Shown here: positions 1 through 7,220 of the stretch, one piece after another
Layout: every line of letters begins with the position of its first letter
Numbering within the stretch: position 1 is the stretch's first letter
Assembly (NCBI GenBank): GCA_020847355.1
Contig: JADLCG010000131.1
Location: 1 to 17,975 of the forward strand
Length of the DNA stretch: 17,975 nt
From: Anaerolineales bacterium
Lineage (GTDB): Bacteria; Chloroflexota; Anaerolineae; Anaerolineales; Villigracilaceae
Direction: 5' to 3'
Translations under genes and position numbers: made by a program
The notes under the pieces: model-generated
Told to the model about the DNA's origin: nothing
The model's input: only the letters and a program-made list of their open reading frames with translations
Databases searched by the model: none

Positions 1-1989
1 GCCAGATTGAAAGCGGAGAATCTCTTTCAACAGGCGCGAATGTTAATTGGCGAATTATCGCAACGTATGCAAGCGTATCGGCGTTTGCAAGTTGAACAGC
101 AGGAAGAATTGCTCAGTAACTTTAGCTTTTCGATGGCTCCAGCCATGAGTTTTGCAGGAATAGGCGAAGCGATCTCTAAAAACTTCCCAGCCCTCGGTTT
201 GGAACATTGGTACGTGATGTTCTATGGCGATGATTTGATCGCGCCCGGCTCGCTTTCTGCCTCGCCGCCGGAAACATATCGGCTATTGATGCAATATGAT
301 AACGGGCAGTTTGAAATGCCGCATGAAAAATCTGCTATGGCGACTGGGCGGCTGGTGCCGCGCGGCAAGACTCCCGAAAATCATCGTTATACGGCGGTTG
401 TGATGCCGCTTTCGCTCGCTTCAAATCGCTTTGGTTTTATGTGGACGGAATTAGGACCAAAGGATTGGGATATTTATGTGCGCGTTAAGAACTTGATCTC
501 CAGCGCATTGCTACGAACGATGTTGGCGGAACAACGCGAGCAAGCCCAAAAAGAAGTTGAACGCCTGCTGAACGAATCGCGCGAAGGCGCTGTGGAATTG
601 GCGCGCGCCAAAGATGTGGCCGAAAAAGCCGCCAGCCAAAACGCGCAGTTGTTGGGGTTGGAGCAGGCTCGCCGTCAGGGGGCGGAGGCGTTGGCGCACG
701 CTTCTCGCCAATTATCTTCATTGACGACGGTTGAAAAAATCCCGCAACAAATTGGGGCGCAACTGCGGCAGATTTTGCCGCACGATCGCGGCATCCTTTT
801 TATTGAAGACGTGAACGGCGCGCCGCAAGTCCGCTCGTATTGGGGTATGCCGCAAGAAGCGACCGCTGGAAATTTGAAAATCAAAATTGGCGATTTGGAT
901 TTTTATCAAGCGGTTAAGCAAAAAGGCGAAACCGTTTTGATCAATGATCTCAAGACTGTAAAAGGCTGGTCTCAACCGGAATGGTTGCCCGCGGATTATG
1001 CGTGGATGGCCGCGCCTTTGTTCTCGCAAAATAAAGCGGTGGGTTTGTTGGCGGTCTCGCGTAAAGCCGAACCCTTCAGTCAAGATGACGGTTTTATGAT
1101 GACGACTTACGGCGTGCAAGCCACCATCGCTTTAGAGAATGCGCGTTTGTATGATGAAGTGACGACGATGAATCAAGTCATGGAGCGGATGGTGGCTCAG
1201 CGCGTGGAAGAATTGAACGGCGCTTATAAAACGCTCGCCAAACATGATACAAATAAATCCGCGTTTATTCAGGTGGCGGCGCATGAGTTACGCACTCCGC
1301 TCACAGTGATCAAAGGTTATTTAGGCATCCTCAGAGCGGATTCGGGAATTCAGGCAGATAACACGTTGGCGCAGGCGATTGACGGCGTGGGGCAGGGGAC
1401 GGAGCGCTTGCAACAGATCGTCAACAGCATGTTGGACGTGGCGCGTTTGGATAGTCAGGTGATCAACCCGCATTTTGAATCGGTGAGCGTGGGTTTGAGT
1501 TTGCGCTTGGTCTATAAAGATTATGTCAAAGATATTGCGGCGCGTAACCTGACCTTCAACTTGGACGAAGCCGTCAAAGATGTGCCGCCAGTTTTAGCGG
1601 ATTCTGAATTGCTCAAAAAAGCTTTCGATCACGTGATCGTGAATGCGATTAAATACACGCCGGACGGCGGCGTAATTTCTGTCTCTGCGACTGTGGTGGA
1701 AGATGCGAAGATGGGCAAATGCGCCGAGATTCAAATCAAAGATTCAGGCATTGGGATTGACCGCGAACATCATCAGATTATCTTTGAGAAACTTTATCAG
1801 CTTGGCAAAGTGGAATTACATTCTTCCAGCCGCACGAACTATAAAGGCGGCGGCGCCGGTTTGGGGTTGGCAATCGCTTCGGGCATTATCAAAGCCTTAC
1901 ATGGGACGATCTGGGTGGAAAGCGCGGGGCATGATGAAGAAAAATTTTCGGGCAGTACCTTCTTCATCCGCTTGCCGCTGGTGAAATGA
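1..1989 (+). CDS. GAF-domain sensor histidine kinase (5' end probably outside the window)
   Basis: Sensor histidine kinase that would autophosphorylate and pass phosphate to a response regulator. The frame is open from base 1; the first possible start is TTG at 7, so the true start is probably upstream. Numbering from that TTG: residues 35-170 look like a divergent GAF-like sensory region, 170-235 a coiled coil, and 236-385 a GAF domain ending in ALENARLYDE. A second short coil leads to the HisKA domain, with the H-box AAHELRTPLT and phospho-accepting His426. The HATPase domain has the N-box Asn in VIVNAIKYTP (N546), the G1 box DSGIGID (579-585) and the glycine-rich G2 box GGGAGLGLA (614-622). 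All catalytic motifs are intact. No membrane segment is visible in this part; relatives often carry further N-terminal sensor domains. No cognate regulator is adjacent on the same strand. The gene ends at a strong terminator. Confidence 0.93.
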   Translation, partial: ARLKAENLFQQARMLIGELSQRMQAYRRLQVEQQEELLSNFSFSMAPAMSFAGIGEAISKNFPALGLEHWYVMFYGDDLIAPGSLSASPPETYRLLMQYDNGQFEMPHEKSAMATGRLVPRGKTPENHRYTAVVMPLSLASNRFGFMWTELGPKDWDIYVRVKNLISSALLRTMLAEQREQAQKEVERLLNESREGAVELARAKDVAEKAASQNAQLLGLEQARRQGAEALAHASRQLSSLTTVEKIPQQIGAQLRQILPHDRGILFIEDVNGAPQVRSYWGMPQEATAGNLKIKIGDLDFYQAVKQKGETVLINDLKTVKGWSQPEWLPADYAWMAAPLFSQNKAVGLLAVSRKAEPFSQDDGFMMTTYGVQATIALENARLYDEVTTMNQVMERMVAQRVEELNGAYKTLAKHDTNKSAFIQVAAHELRTPLTVIKGYLGILRADSGIQADNTLAQAIDGVGQGTERLQQIVNSMLDVARLDSQVINPHFESVSVGLSLRLVYKDYVKDIAARNLTFNLDEAVKDVPPVLADSELLKKAFDHVIVNAIKYTPDGGVISVSATVVEDAKMGKCAEIQIKDSGIGIDREHHQIIFEKLYQLGKVELHSSSRTNYKGGGAGLGLAIASGIIKALHGTIWVESAGHDEEKFSGSTFFIRLPLVK

Positions 1990-2019
1990 AAAGCGCTGGT
2001 AATTACCAGCGCTTTTTTT
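1989..2019. terminator. Bidirectional Rho-independent terminator between convergent genes
   Basis: A perfect inverted repeat has 11-nt arms, AGCGCTGGTAA at 1992-2002 and TTACCAGCGCT at 2003-2013. It is extended by three A-T pairs (1989-1991 with 2014-2016) and followed by a run of seven T on the plus strand (2013-2019). On the minus strand the hairpin is followed by four T. It sits directly after the histidine kinase stop (1987-1989) and directly after the end of the convergent methyltransferase gene (2021), so it can serve both transcripts. The plus-strand direction is the stronger. Confidence 0.9.
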
Positions 2020-2020
2020 G

Positions 2021-2920
2021 TCAGCGTTTTTCTTTGAAGTTGTAAATACCATCCTGAATGGGCCATTCCGCTTTACAAGCTGAGCAGGCGAGATATTCTT
2101 TTTGGTCAATTAGATTTTCGCTTCCGCAATCTGGGCATTTGAATAATTCGAGCATAGCGCCGGGCGGGGGCGTGGCGGAGTTTGCGCTTTGCATAACCGC
2201 TTGGACAAAGACGCTGGGCGAGAGTTGAAAGAATCTGCCGGAGGGTTGCAAAATGCCGTCTAGCGCCGCCAGCCATTTTGCAGGAAAGAGGCGTTTGAGA
2301 ACTCCCAGTCGAAAATGCGAGACGGTCAGAATCCGGTCAATGCGGAAGCCTAAATCGCTCAGCCAATTTTGAATCGCTTGAGGATGAAAATCAAAATTTA
2401 GTTTTACAAATTCTACGGGTTCTAAGGTGAATGGATTCCAGTTTTGTTTGCCCAGCCAATAACGGAGAATCGCTTTGAGGTTTAATTTGTTGGCAAACTC
2501 AAGGATGAAGACGGCGTTGGGTTGTAAAACGTTTTTGATTTGGTTCAACGCTTTGGGCGCGTCTGCCATGTGATGCAAAACGCGAATCATGGTCGCCGCA
2601 TCGAAGATTTGATTGCGAAACGGCAGGCTGTAAACGTCTGCCGCGACGTAGATATATTTTGCGGAACGCCCTAGCTTGGTTTGCGCCTGCGCGAGTTGTG
2701 TGGTGGAATAATCCATCACGACGATGCGTTCAAAACCCGCATAGCGCGGCGTGTTGCGTCCGGCGCCGGCGCCTACTTCGAGCATGAGTTTGCCGCTCTT
2801 CGGCAAGGTACGCTGAAAAGCGATGCCTTCGGCTAAATCTTCGTATTGGCGGTTGCCTTGTTCCCAAAACGCTTGTTGATAATCGGAGCCTTCGTAATTG
2901 CAAATGGGCGGTTTCGTCAT
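2021..2920 (-). CDS. SAM-dependent class I methyltransferase with C-terminal zinc ribbon
   Basis: A 299-residue protein. Residues 44-140 form a Methyltransf_11-type Rossmann fold: motif I is LEVGAGAGRN (47-56), an acidic residue follows strand 2 (VVMDYS, D70), and motif II-like AADVYSLPF lies at 93-101. It therefore probably transfers a methyl group from S-adenosylmethionine; the substrate is not evident. Residues 259-290 form a small zinc ribbon with two CxxC knuckles (C262/C265 and C279/C282), resembling the Trm112/YbaR family of short accessory zinc proteins, here fused to the C-terminus. The gene lies 7 nt downstream of UDP-glucose dehydrogenase on the same strand and is probably co-transcribed, which hints at modification of a sugar, lipid or quinone-like substrate, though this is unproven. 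No clear Shine-Dalgarno is seen, so translation may be coupled to the upstream gene. Confidence 0.88.
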   Translation of the reverse strand: MTKPPICNYEGSDYQQAFWEQGNRQYEDLAEGIAFQRTLPKSGKLMLEVGAGAGRNTPRYAGFERIVVMDYSTTQLAQAQTKLGRSAKYIYVAADVYSLPFRNQIFDAATMIRVLHHMADAPKALNQIKNVLQPNAVFILEFANKLNLKAILRYWLGKQNWNPFTLEPVEFVKLNFDFHPQAIQNWLSDLGFRIDRILTVSHFRLGVLKRLFPAKWLAALDGILQPSGRFFQLSPSVFVQAVMQSANSATPPPGAMLELFKCPDCGSENLIDQKEYLACSACKAEWPIQDGIYNFKEKR

Positions 2921-2927
2921 CGGTTGA

Positions 2928-4220
2928 TTATCTGCCTACGGCTTGATAGGTAAAACCCATAGCTTTCACGCGGCTTGGTTCATAGATATTGCGCCCGTCG
3001 TAAAGGACTGGCGAATTGAGCAGGCTTTTCACTTTTTCGAGATCGAGTTGCTTGAATTCATTCCATTCGGTGACGACGATCAATGCGTCGCTGTTTTCGG
3101 CGACTTTATACGGCGAATCGACCAACTCAATTTGAGGCAGGATCGGGCGCGCCACTTCCATCGCCACTGGATCATAAGCTTTCACTTTCGCGCCCGCTTC
3201 GATCAGCGCTTCGGCAATATCAATGGCTGGCGCGTCGCGCATATCGTCGGTATTCGGTTTGAACGCCAACCCCAACAAGCCGACGGTTTTTCCTTTTAAA
3301 CCGCCCAGCATTTTTTCCACGCTGGTCACGGCGGATTTACGCCGTTCATAATTCACATCCATAACGCCGTTCAAGATGCGCGGATTGAGCCCCTTTTCCT
3401 TTGCCATAAATGCCAGCGCTTCCACATCCTTCGGGAAGCAAGACCCGCCCCAACCGAGACCGGCGTCTAAAAAGTGACGACCGATGCGCGCATCGTAACC
3501 CATGCCTGCCGCTACTTCTTTTACGTCTGCGCCCACGCGCTCGCATAAATCGGCAAGTTCGTTCATAAAGGAAATTTTTGTGGCGAGGAAAGCGTTGCTC
3601 GCGTATTTGATCATTTCCGCGGTGCGTAAATCTGTGATGACGATCGGCGCTCTCAAAGGGAGGTGCAGATGCGCCACTTTGTTTGCCGCTTCTCTATCCA
3701 AAGAGCCGATGATCGTGCGGTGCGGGCTGGTGAAATCTGCAATCGCGGAGCCTTCGCGTAAAAATTCCGGGCAGGAGACTACGGCAAACTCAAGCGCTTT
3801 CGGCTGGGCGTTTTTGACGATATCCGCCACCCAATCGCCGGTGCCGATCGGCACAGTGGATTTATTGATGATCACCAACGGCGCGGACATGTTCTGCGCG
3901 ATTGAACGCGCCGCCGCTTCCACGTATTGCAAATCCGCTTCGCCCTGCTGACCAGAAGGCGTGCCGACCGCGATAAACGCATATTCAGAACCAGTCAGCG
4001 CTTCTTTATACGAAGTAGTGAATGTAATTCTGCCGGCGTTGACGTTGCGCTTGACCAACTCGTCCAAGCCCGGCTCGTAAATGGGCATAATGCCCTTTTT
4101 CAAATTTTCCACGCGCTTTTCATCTACATCCAAAGCGATCACGCGGTTTCCTAAATCGGCAAAACAGGCGGCAGTTACCAAGCCCACATAACCCACGCCG
4201 ACGACGCAAATTTGTTTCAT
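2928..4220 (-). CDS. ugd: UDP-glucose 6-dehydrogenase
   Basis: Oxidises UDP-glucose to UDP-glucuronate with two NAD+, supplying precursors for capsule, exopolysaccharide or glycolipids in the cytoplasm. The 430 residues match the usual family length. The N-terminal NAD-binding motif is VVGVGYVGLVTA (6-17). The central dimerisation domain holds the catalytic Lys (EMIKYASNAF, K205). The GWGGSCFPKD segment (256-265) contains the nucleophilic Cys261. The C-terminal UDP-binding domain has GLAFKPNTDDMRDAP (317-331). All key residues are present. The ATG at 4220 is preceded by an AGAGGA Shine-Dalgarno on the minus strand (about 4227-4232). The methyltransferase follows after 7 nt. The 80-nt gap (4221-4300) to the receiver gene upstream is AT-rich and could hold a promoter, but no clear -35/-10 pair was found. 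Members of the wider UDP-sugar dehydrogenase family with other substrates cannot be excluded. Confidence 0.95.
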   Translation of the reverse strand: MKQICVVGVGYVGLVTAACFADLGNRVIALDVDEKRVENLKKGIMPIYEPGLDELVKRNVNAGRITFTTSYKEALTGSEYAFIAVGTPSGQQGEADLQYVEAAARSIAQNMSAPLVIINKSTVPIGTGDWVADIVKNAQPKALEFAVVSCPEFLREGSAIADFTSPHRTIIGSLDREAANKVAHLHLPLRAPIVITDLRTAEMIKYASNAFLATKISFMNELADLCERVGADVKEVAAGMGYDARIGRHFLDAGLGWGGSCFPKDVEALAFMAKEKGLNPRILNGVMDVNYERRKSAVTSVEKMLGGLKGKTVGLLGLAFKPNTDDMRDAPAIDIAEALIEAGAKVKAYDPVAMEVARPILPQIELVDSPYKVAENSDALIVVTEWNEFKQLDLEKVKSLLNSPVLYDGRNIYEPSRVKAMGFTYQAVGR

Positions 4221-4300
4221 AAGTTTCCTCTGTTTAGATAAAGTAATAGGGAGAAAAATAAATTCCCGCGAAAAACTTAAATAAAATATACCATATTGAT

Positions 4301-4675
4301 TTAGATTTTATTCAACCAAAGTTCGATCGTCTCGATGAACTCTGCCAAGTCCATTGGCTTGGTGATATATTCGCTCACTCCGGCTTCAAAGGCGCGCTTC
4401 CGATCTTCCGGCAAAGCGTGCGCGGTTAGGGCGATGATGGTAATTTGTTGGGTGAGGGGGTCTTGCTTAATTTTCTGAGTCGCATTCCAGCCGTCTAACA
4501 TGGGCATCGAAAGATCCATGATGATCAAATCCGGCTGTTGCTTGATTGCGGCGTTGACCCCATCGCGCCCGTTCATCGCCAAAAAAGTCTGATGACCTTT
4601 TTTCTCCAGCACGAACTTGACGAGTTCGTAAGTGTCCATGTTGTCTTCAACCACTAAAATATTTTTGCCATTCAT
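4301..4675 (-). CDS. Stand-alone CheY-like response regulator receiver
   Basis: A 124-residue single-domain receiver with no output domain. Acidic pocket residues are E10/D11 (VVEDN), the phosphoacceptor is D54 (IIMDLSMP), the switch Thr is T84 (IALTAHA) and the conserved Lys is K106 (YITKPMD), so it should accept phosphate normally. Such proteins act by protein-protein contact or as phosphorelay intermediates; the AHALPED segment resembles receivers that pair with hybrid or GAF histidine kinases. The histidine kinase at the start of the window is a possible partner, but nothing here proves it. The gene is divergent from the glycosyltransferase, with 69 bp between start codons. There is no Shine-Dalgarno; a TATGAT box ends 7 nt before the ATG, suggesting a leaderless transcript. 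Ugd and the methyltransferase lie downstream on the same strand. Confidence 0.93.
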   Translation of the reverse strand: MNGKNILVVEDNMDTYELVKFVLEKKGHQTFLAMNGRDGVNAAIKQQPDLIIMDLSMPMLDGWNATQKIKQDPLTQQITIIALTAHALPEDRKRAFEAGVSEYITKPMDLAEFIETIELWLNKI

Positions 4676-4682
4676 CGCTTAA

Positions 4683-4711
4683 ATCATACTACGCCTTAAC
4701 CGTCTGGGCAA
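4683..4711 (-). promoter_or_regulatory. Putative promoter of the receiver gene (leaderless)
   Basis: On the minus strand a TTGCCC box (4711-4706) is followed after 17 nt by TATGAT (4688-4683). Only 7 nt separate this -10 from the ATG at 4675, so transcription would begin at or next to the start codon. No Shine-Dalgarno lies in between. The spacing supports the call, but the boxes are imperfect (4/6 and 5/6 to the sigma70 consensus). Confidence 0.5.
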
Positions 4712-4732
4712 TGCGCCAAAGCTACTACTGGG

Positions 4733-4738
4733 TATAAT
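4733..4738 (+). promoter_or_regulatory. Consensus -10 box of the glycosyltransferase gene (leaderless)
   Basis: A perfect TATAAT lies 6 nt before the ATG at 4745, preceded by TGGG. No convincing -35 is found at 16-18 nt. The distance would put the transcription start at the A of the start codon, and no Shine-Dalgarno is present, which fits a leaderless mRNA. Confidence 0.5.
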
Positions 4739-4744
4739 CTTCTT

Positions 4745-5908
4745 ATGCGTATATTATTTGTGGCGGACGGGCGTTCGCCAACCGCTCAAAATTGGATTCG
4801 CCGTTTCGCCCAGCGCGGCGCTGAAATTTACCTCGCTTCCACCTTTCAATGTGATTTGGATTTTCCCGTCAAAAAGCTGGAGTTTACGCCGGTGGCTTTT
4901 AGTTCCCTCAAAAAGCAAATTGCCCGCCCAAACAGCGCCGCTTCCCGGACCCTCAACCTGCGTACGCGCATCCGGCAGTTTCTTGGTCCCTTGACCATTC
5001 CCGCTTCCGCGCAAAAGTTGAGGAATTTCATCCGCGAGACTCAGCCGGATTTAATCCACGCCATGCGGATTCCCTACGAAGGCATGTTGACGGCGCAAGC
5101 CGTCGCTCAAGAACCGGAGTCTAAAATCCCCTTTATAGTTTCCGTTTGGGGTAACGATTTCACCCTGCACGCGCCTTCCACGCCGCTGATGCAAGCCTAT
5201 ACTCAGCGGGTGATGAAAGTTGTCTCCGCTTTACACGCGGACACAGAACGCGACATTCGCTTGGCGCGGCAGTGGGGCTTGGGCGAAGATAAACCCACTT
5301 TGGTGGCGCCAGGCAACGGCGGAGTCCGTAGCGCTGTTTTTTATCCGCCGGCTGAGCCGGTTAAGCATCCAATCATTATTAATCCGCGCGGGTTTCGTGC
5401 CTACATCCGCAACGAAACTTTCTTTCGGGCAATACCGCTGGTGTTGGCAAAGCGGGCGGATGCGAAATTTATTTGCGCTTCCATGCAAGGCGAGGCACAA
5501 GCTGAAGCGTGGGTGCGGGAGTTGGGGATTGCTCATGCGGTTCAATTGCTTGTGCCGATTCCACATGCGGAAATGGGCGCGCTCTTTCGCACGGCGCAAA
5601 TTGTGGTTTCGCCTAGCGTTCACGATGGCTCGCCTAATTCTTTGTTAGAAGCGCTGGCGTGCGGATGTTTTCCAATTGCCGGAGATTTGGAATCGATTCG
5701 TGAATGGATTACGCATGGCAAGAACGGCTTGCTCGTCAACCCAAACAATCCGCAAGAAATTGCCGAAGCCATTTTGCTCGGCTTGGAAAGAGAAGACCTG
5801 CGGCGCGATGCCGCAGGTCTCAATGCTGATTTGATTTCCGCTAAAGCTGGGTACGAAGCGAATATGCGCCGAGCGGAGGAATTCTACGCTTTGGCGCTTC
5901 GTAGATAG
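4745..5908 (+). CDS. GT-B fold glycosyltransferase, GT4-like
   Basis: A 387-residue glycosyltransferase of the GT4 type, transferring a sugar from a nucleotide-sugar donor to an unknown acceptor. The N-terminal acceptor lobe starts with RILFVADGRSPTAQNWIRRF and includes DLIHAMRIPYEGML (102-115) and SVWGNDF (133-139). The C-terminal donor lobe has SPSVHDGSPNSLLEALACG (289-307), the EX7E-type donor-binding motif with Asp294 in place of the first Glu and Glu302 as the second, followed by GKNGLLVNPNNP (325-336). No membrane segment or signal peptide is seen, so it acts in the cytoplasm or at the inner membrane face. It lies divergent from the receiver and near ugd, in line with polysaccharide or glycolipid synthesis, though it is a single gene. 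An 11-bp perfect hairpin sits in the 3' part of the gene, and the stop is only 2 bp from the convergent YtxH-like gene. Confidence 0.92.
   Translation: MRILFVADGRSPTAQNWIRRFAQRGAEIYLASTFQCDLDFPVKKLEFTPVAFSSLKKQIARPNSAASRTLNLRTRIRQFLGPLTIPASAQKLRNFIRETQPDLIHAMRIPYEGMLTAQAVAQEPESKIPFIVSVWGNDFTLHAPSTPLMQAYTQRVMKVVSALHADTERDIRLARQWGLGEDKPTLVAPGNGGVRSAVFYPPAEPVKHPIIINPRGFRAYIRNETFFRAIPLVLAKRADAKFICASMQGEAQAEAWVRELGIAHAVQLLVPIPHAEMGALFRTAQIVVSPSVHDGSPNSLLEALACGCFPIAGDLESIREWITHGKNGLLVNPNNPQEIAEAILLGLEREDLRRDAAGLNADLISAKAGYEANMRRAEEFYALALRR
5794..5820 (-). terminator. Strong hairpin inside the glycosyltransferase 3' end, possible terminator for the YtxH-like gene
   Basis: Perfect 11-nt arms, AGACCTGCGGC at 5794-5804 and GCCGCAGGTCT at 5810-5820, flank a 5-nt loop. 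Read on the minus strand, the hairpin is followed by a pyrimidine-rich stretch (TCTCTTTCC) and lies 90 nt past the stop codon of the convergent YtxH-like gene, which has no other terminator. On the plus strand no T-run follows. The hairpin is plain in the sequence; the terminator role is inferred. Confidence 0.4.
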
Positions 5909-5910
5909 GG

Positions 5911-6129
5911 TTAATTGGCGCGCGGCGCGCGCAAACTCTCCAAGCGATCGCGCAATTCGATGCGGCGCGAATCCGCCGAATGACGCACATCATTGAGCAA
6001 GCCTTGCCCGCGTTCGCGTAAACGCCCGCGTAAATCTTCGCCGGATTCTGGCGCAAGCAGTAAGGCGATCATCGAGCCGACTAAACTACCGACAAAAATT
6101 CCAATTAAAAAACCAAACATTCTACGCAT
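5911..6129 (-). CDS. Small YtxH-like membrane protein
   Basis: A 72-residue protein with one hydrophobic membrane segment (about residues 5-26, FGFLIGIFVGSLVGSMIALL) followed by LLLAPESGEDLR (23-34), the hallmark of the YtxH family, and then a charged, probably helical tail. The topology is likely a short N-terminal end, one membrane helix and a cytoplasmic tail. YtxH proteins are often linked to stress or cell-envelope conditions, but the molecular role is unknown. The ATG at 6129 is chosen because an AAGGAG Shine-Dalgarno (6143-6138) precedes it by 8 nt; an in-frame Met three codons later is less well placed. The gene is convergent with the glycosyltransferase (2 bp apart) and divergent from panB, with its own leader of about 60 nt containing a hairpin. 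Confidence 0.85.
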   Translation of the reverse strand: MRRMFGFLIGIFVGSLVGSMIALLLAPESGEDLRGRLRERGQGLLNDVRHSADSRRIELRDRLESLRAPRAN

Positions 6130-6148
6130 GGTAACTGCTCCTTGTGAA

Positions 6149-6172
6149 CGCCTAATTTCCAGCCGTTAGGCG
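6149..6172 (-). other. Hairpin in the leader of the YtxH-like gene
   Basis: Perfect 7-nt arms CGCCTAA (6149-6155) and TTAGGCG (6166-6172) surround a 10-nt loop. The hairpin ends 5 nt upstream of the AAGGAG ribosome-binding site on the minus strand, so it could stabilise the mRNA or tune translation. There is no direct evidence of function. Confidence 0.4.
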
Positions 6173-6193
6173 CTTATATTTTCTGATAATTTT

Positions 6194-6199
6194 ATTATA
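6194..6199 (-). promoter_or_regulatory. Putative -10 box for the YtxH-like gene
   Basis: A perfect TATAAT on the minus strand (6199-6194) lies 64 nt upstream of the ATG at 6129. A -35 at 17 nt spacing is poor (ATACAC). It lies 20 bp from the plus-strand TATAAT assigned to panB, so the two promoters are divergent and closely packed. Confidence 0.4.
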
Positions 6200-6219
6200 G
6201 ATGAAAATTTGAATTTGTG

Positions 6220-6341
6220 TATAATGATTATGTCGCGCGTATCGAAATGAACGCGACGGCGTTAATCTTATTCAACCGCAAGCGCATGTGCAACAGCGGG
6301 GCGAACATGCCAAACGGACTCTACCAACCTCGGAGGGTACC
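6220..6341 (+). promoter_or_regulatory. Putative panB -10 box and about 110-nt leader
   Basis: A perfect TATAAT at 6220-6225 is the only good -10 before panB, with no clear -35. Transcription from about 6232 would give a leader of about 110 nt. The leader begins with a potential 6-bp stem, GTCGCG (6232-6237) with CGCGAC (6252-6257), and ends with GGAGGG (6332-6337) five nt before the panB ATG. No known riboswitch class is recognised. Open frames within it lack ribosome-binding sites. Confidence 0.4.
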
Positions 6342-7220
6342 ATGTCCACGACTACTGTTTCTACAACCGTTTCACAACGCAAAAAGACGACGACGCTGAC
6401 GTTTCGTCAAAAGAAGGAACGCGGCGAGCCGCTGACGATGTTAACTGCTTACGATTATCCAACTGCTCTGGCGTTGGATCAGGCGGGCATTGATTCGATC
6501 CTCGTGGGCGATTCGCTGGCGATGGTGGAATTGGGCTATGAAAACACTTTGCCCGTGACGATGGAAGAGATGTTACATCATGCCCGCGCTGTGGCGCGCG
6601 GCGCAAAGTCGGCGTTGTTGATTGGCGATTTGCCGTTTATGTCGTATCAAGTCTCCGTGGAAGATGCAGTGCGGAATGCGGGACGTTTTATTCAACAAGC
6701 CAATATGGACGCGGTCAAATTAGAAGGCGGGCGCGAACGCGCGGAAGCCGTGCGCGCAATTGTCAGCGCGGGCATTCCGGTGATGGGGCATTTGGGGCTT
6801 ACGCCGCAATCTATTAATCAATTGGGCGGCTTTCGTCCGCAAGGGAAGAGCGCTTCCGCCGCAACCCGCTTGCTGGAAGACGCGCAAATTTTAGAAGAAG
6901 CCGGAGCGTTTAGCCTCGTGCTGGAATCAATTCCGGCGCGCTTGGCGGAATTTATCTCTAAGAGACTTTCGATCCCAACCATTGGCATTGGCGCGGGCGC
7001 GGGTTGTGACGGTCAAGTTTTGGTGACGCACGATCTGCTCGGCTTGTTTGAGCGCTTCACGCCGAAATTCGTCAAACGCTATGCCAATCTGCACGAAACG
7101 ATGAACAAAGCCTTTGCCGATTATATTGACGATGTGGAAACCAAGAAATTCCCGGCTGTGGAACATACCGTTGAAATGAACGACGAAGAATGGAGCGCCT
7201 TCCTTAAGGAAGCCAAATGA
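6342..7220 (+). CDS. panB: 3-methyl-2-oxobutanoate hydroxymethyltransferase (ketopantoate hydroxymethyltransferase)
   Basis: First committed step of pantothenate and coenzyme A synthesis: adds a hydroxymethyl group from methylene-tetrahydrofolate to 2-oxoisovalerate, giving ketopantoate, in the cytoplasm. The ATG at 6342 is chosen because GGAGGG precedes it by 4-5 nt, giving 292 residues. A longer frame from 6288 is open but lacks such a site. After a Ser/Thr-rich stretch of about 15 residues that is longer than usual, the (beta/alpha)8 fold starts at MLTAYDYPTALALD. Metal-binding acidic residues lie in VGDSLAM (D57) and IGDLPF (D96), KLEGG holds E128, and VLESIP holds the catalytic Glu (E195). 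HLGLTPQSINQLGGFRPQGK and TIGIGAGAGCDGQVLV are signature blocks. The stop overlaps the start of panE by 4 nt (ATGA), so the two are translationally coupled. panC and panD are not in the window. Confidence 0.97.
   Translation: MSTTTVSTTVSQRKKTTTLTFRQKKERGEPLTMLTAYDYPTALALDQAGIDSILVGDSLAMVELGYENTLPVTMEEMLHHARAVARGAKSALLIGDLPFMSYQVSVEDAVRNAGRFIQQANMDAVKLEGGRERAEAVRAIVSAGIPVMGHLGLTPQSINQLGGFRPQGKSASAATRLLEDAQILEEAGAFSLVLESIPARLAEFISKRLSIPTIGIGAGAGCDGQVLVTHDLLGLFERFTPKFVKRYANLHETMNKAFADYIDDVETKKFPAVEHTVEMNDEEWSAFLKEAK

Noticed and set aside
718..1119. Open frame of 133 codons on the minus strand inside the histidine kinase
   Set aside because: It overlaps the GAF domain on the other strand and carries no motif of its own.
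3502..3951. Open frame of 149 codons on the plus strand inside ugd
   Set aside because: It is fully antisense to ugd, whose catalytic motifs are intact, and has no recognisable domain.
6217..6399. Small open frame overlapping the panB leader and start
   Set aside because: Its GTG start lies just before the -10 box, it lacks a ribosome-binding site, and its C-terminal part is out-of-frame panB.
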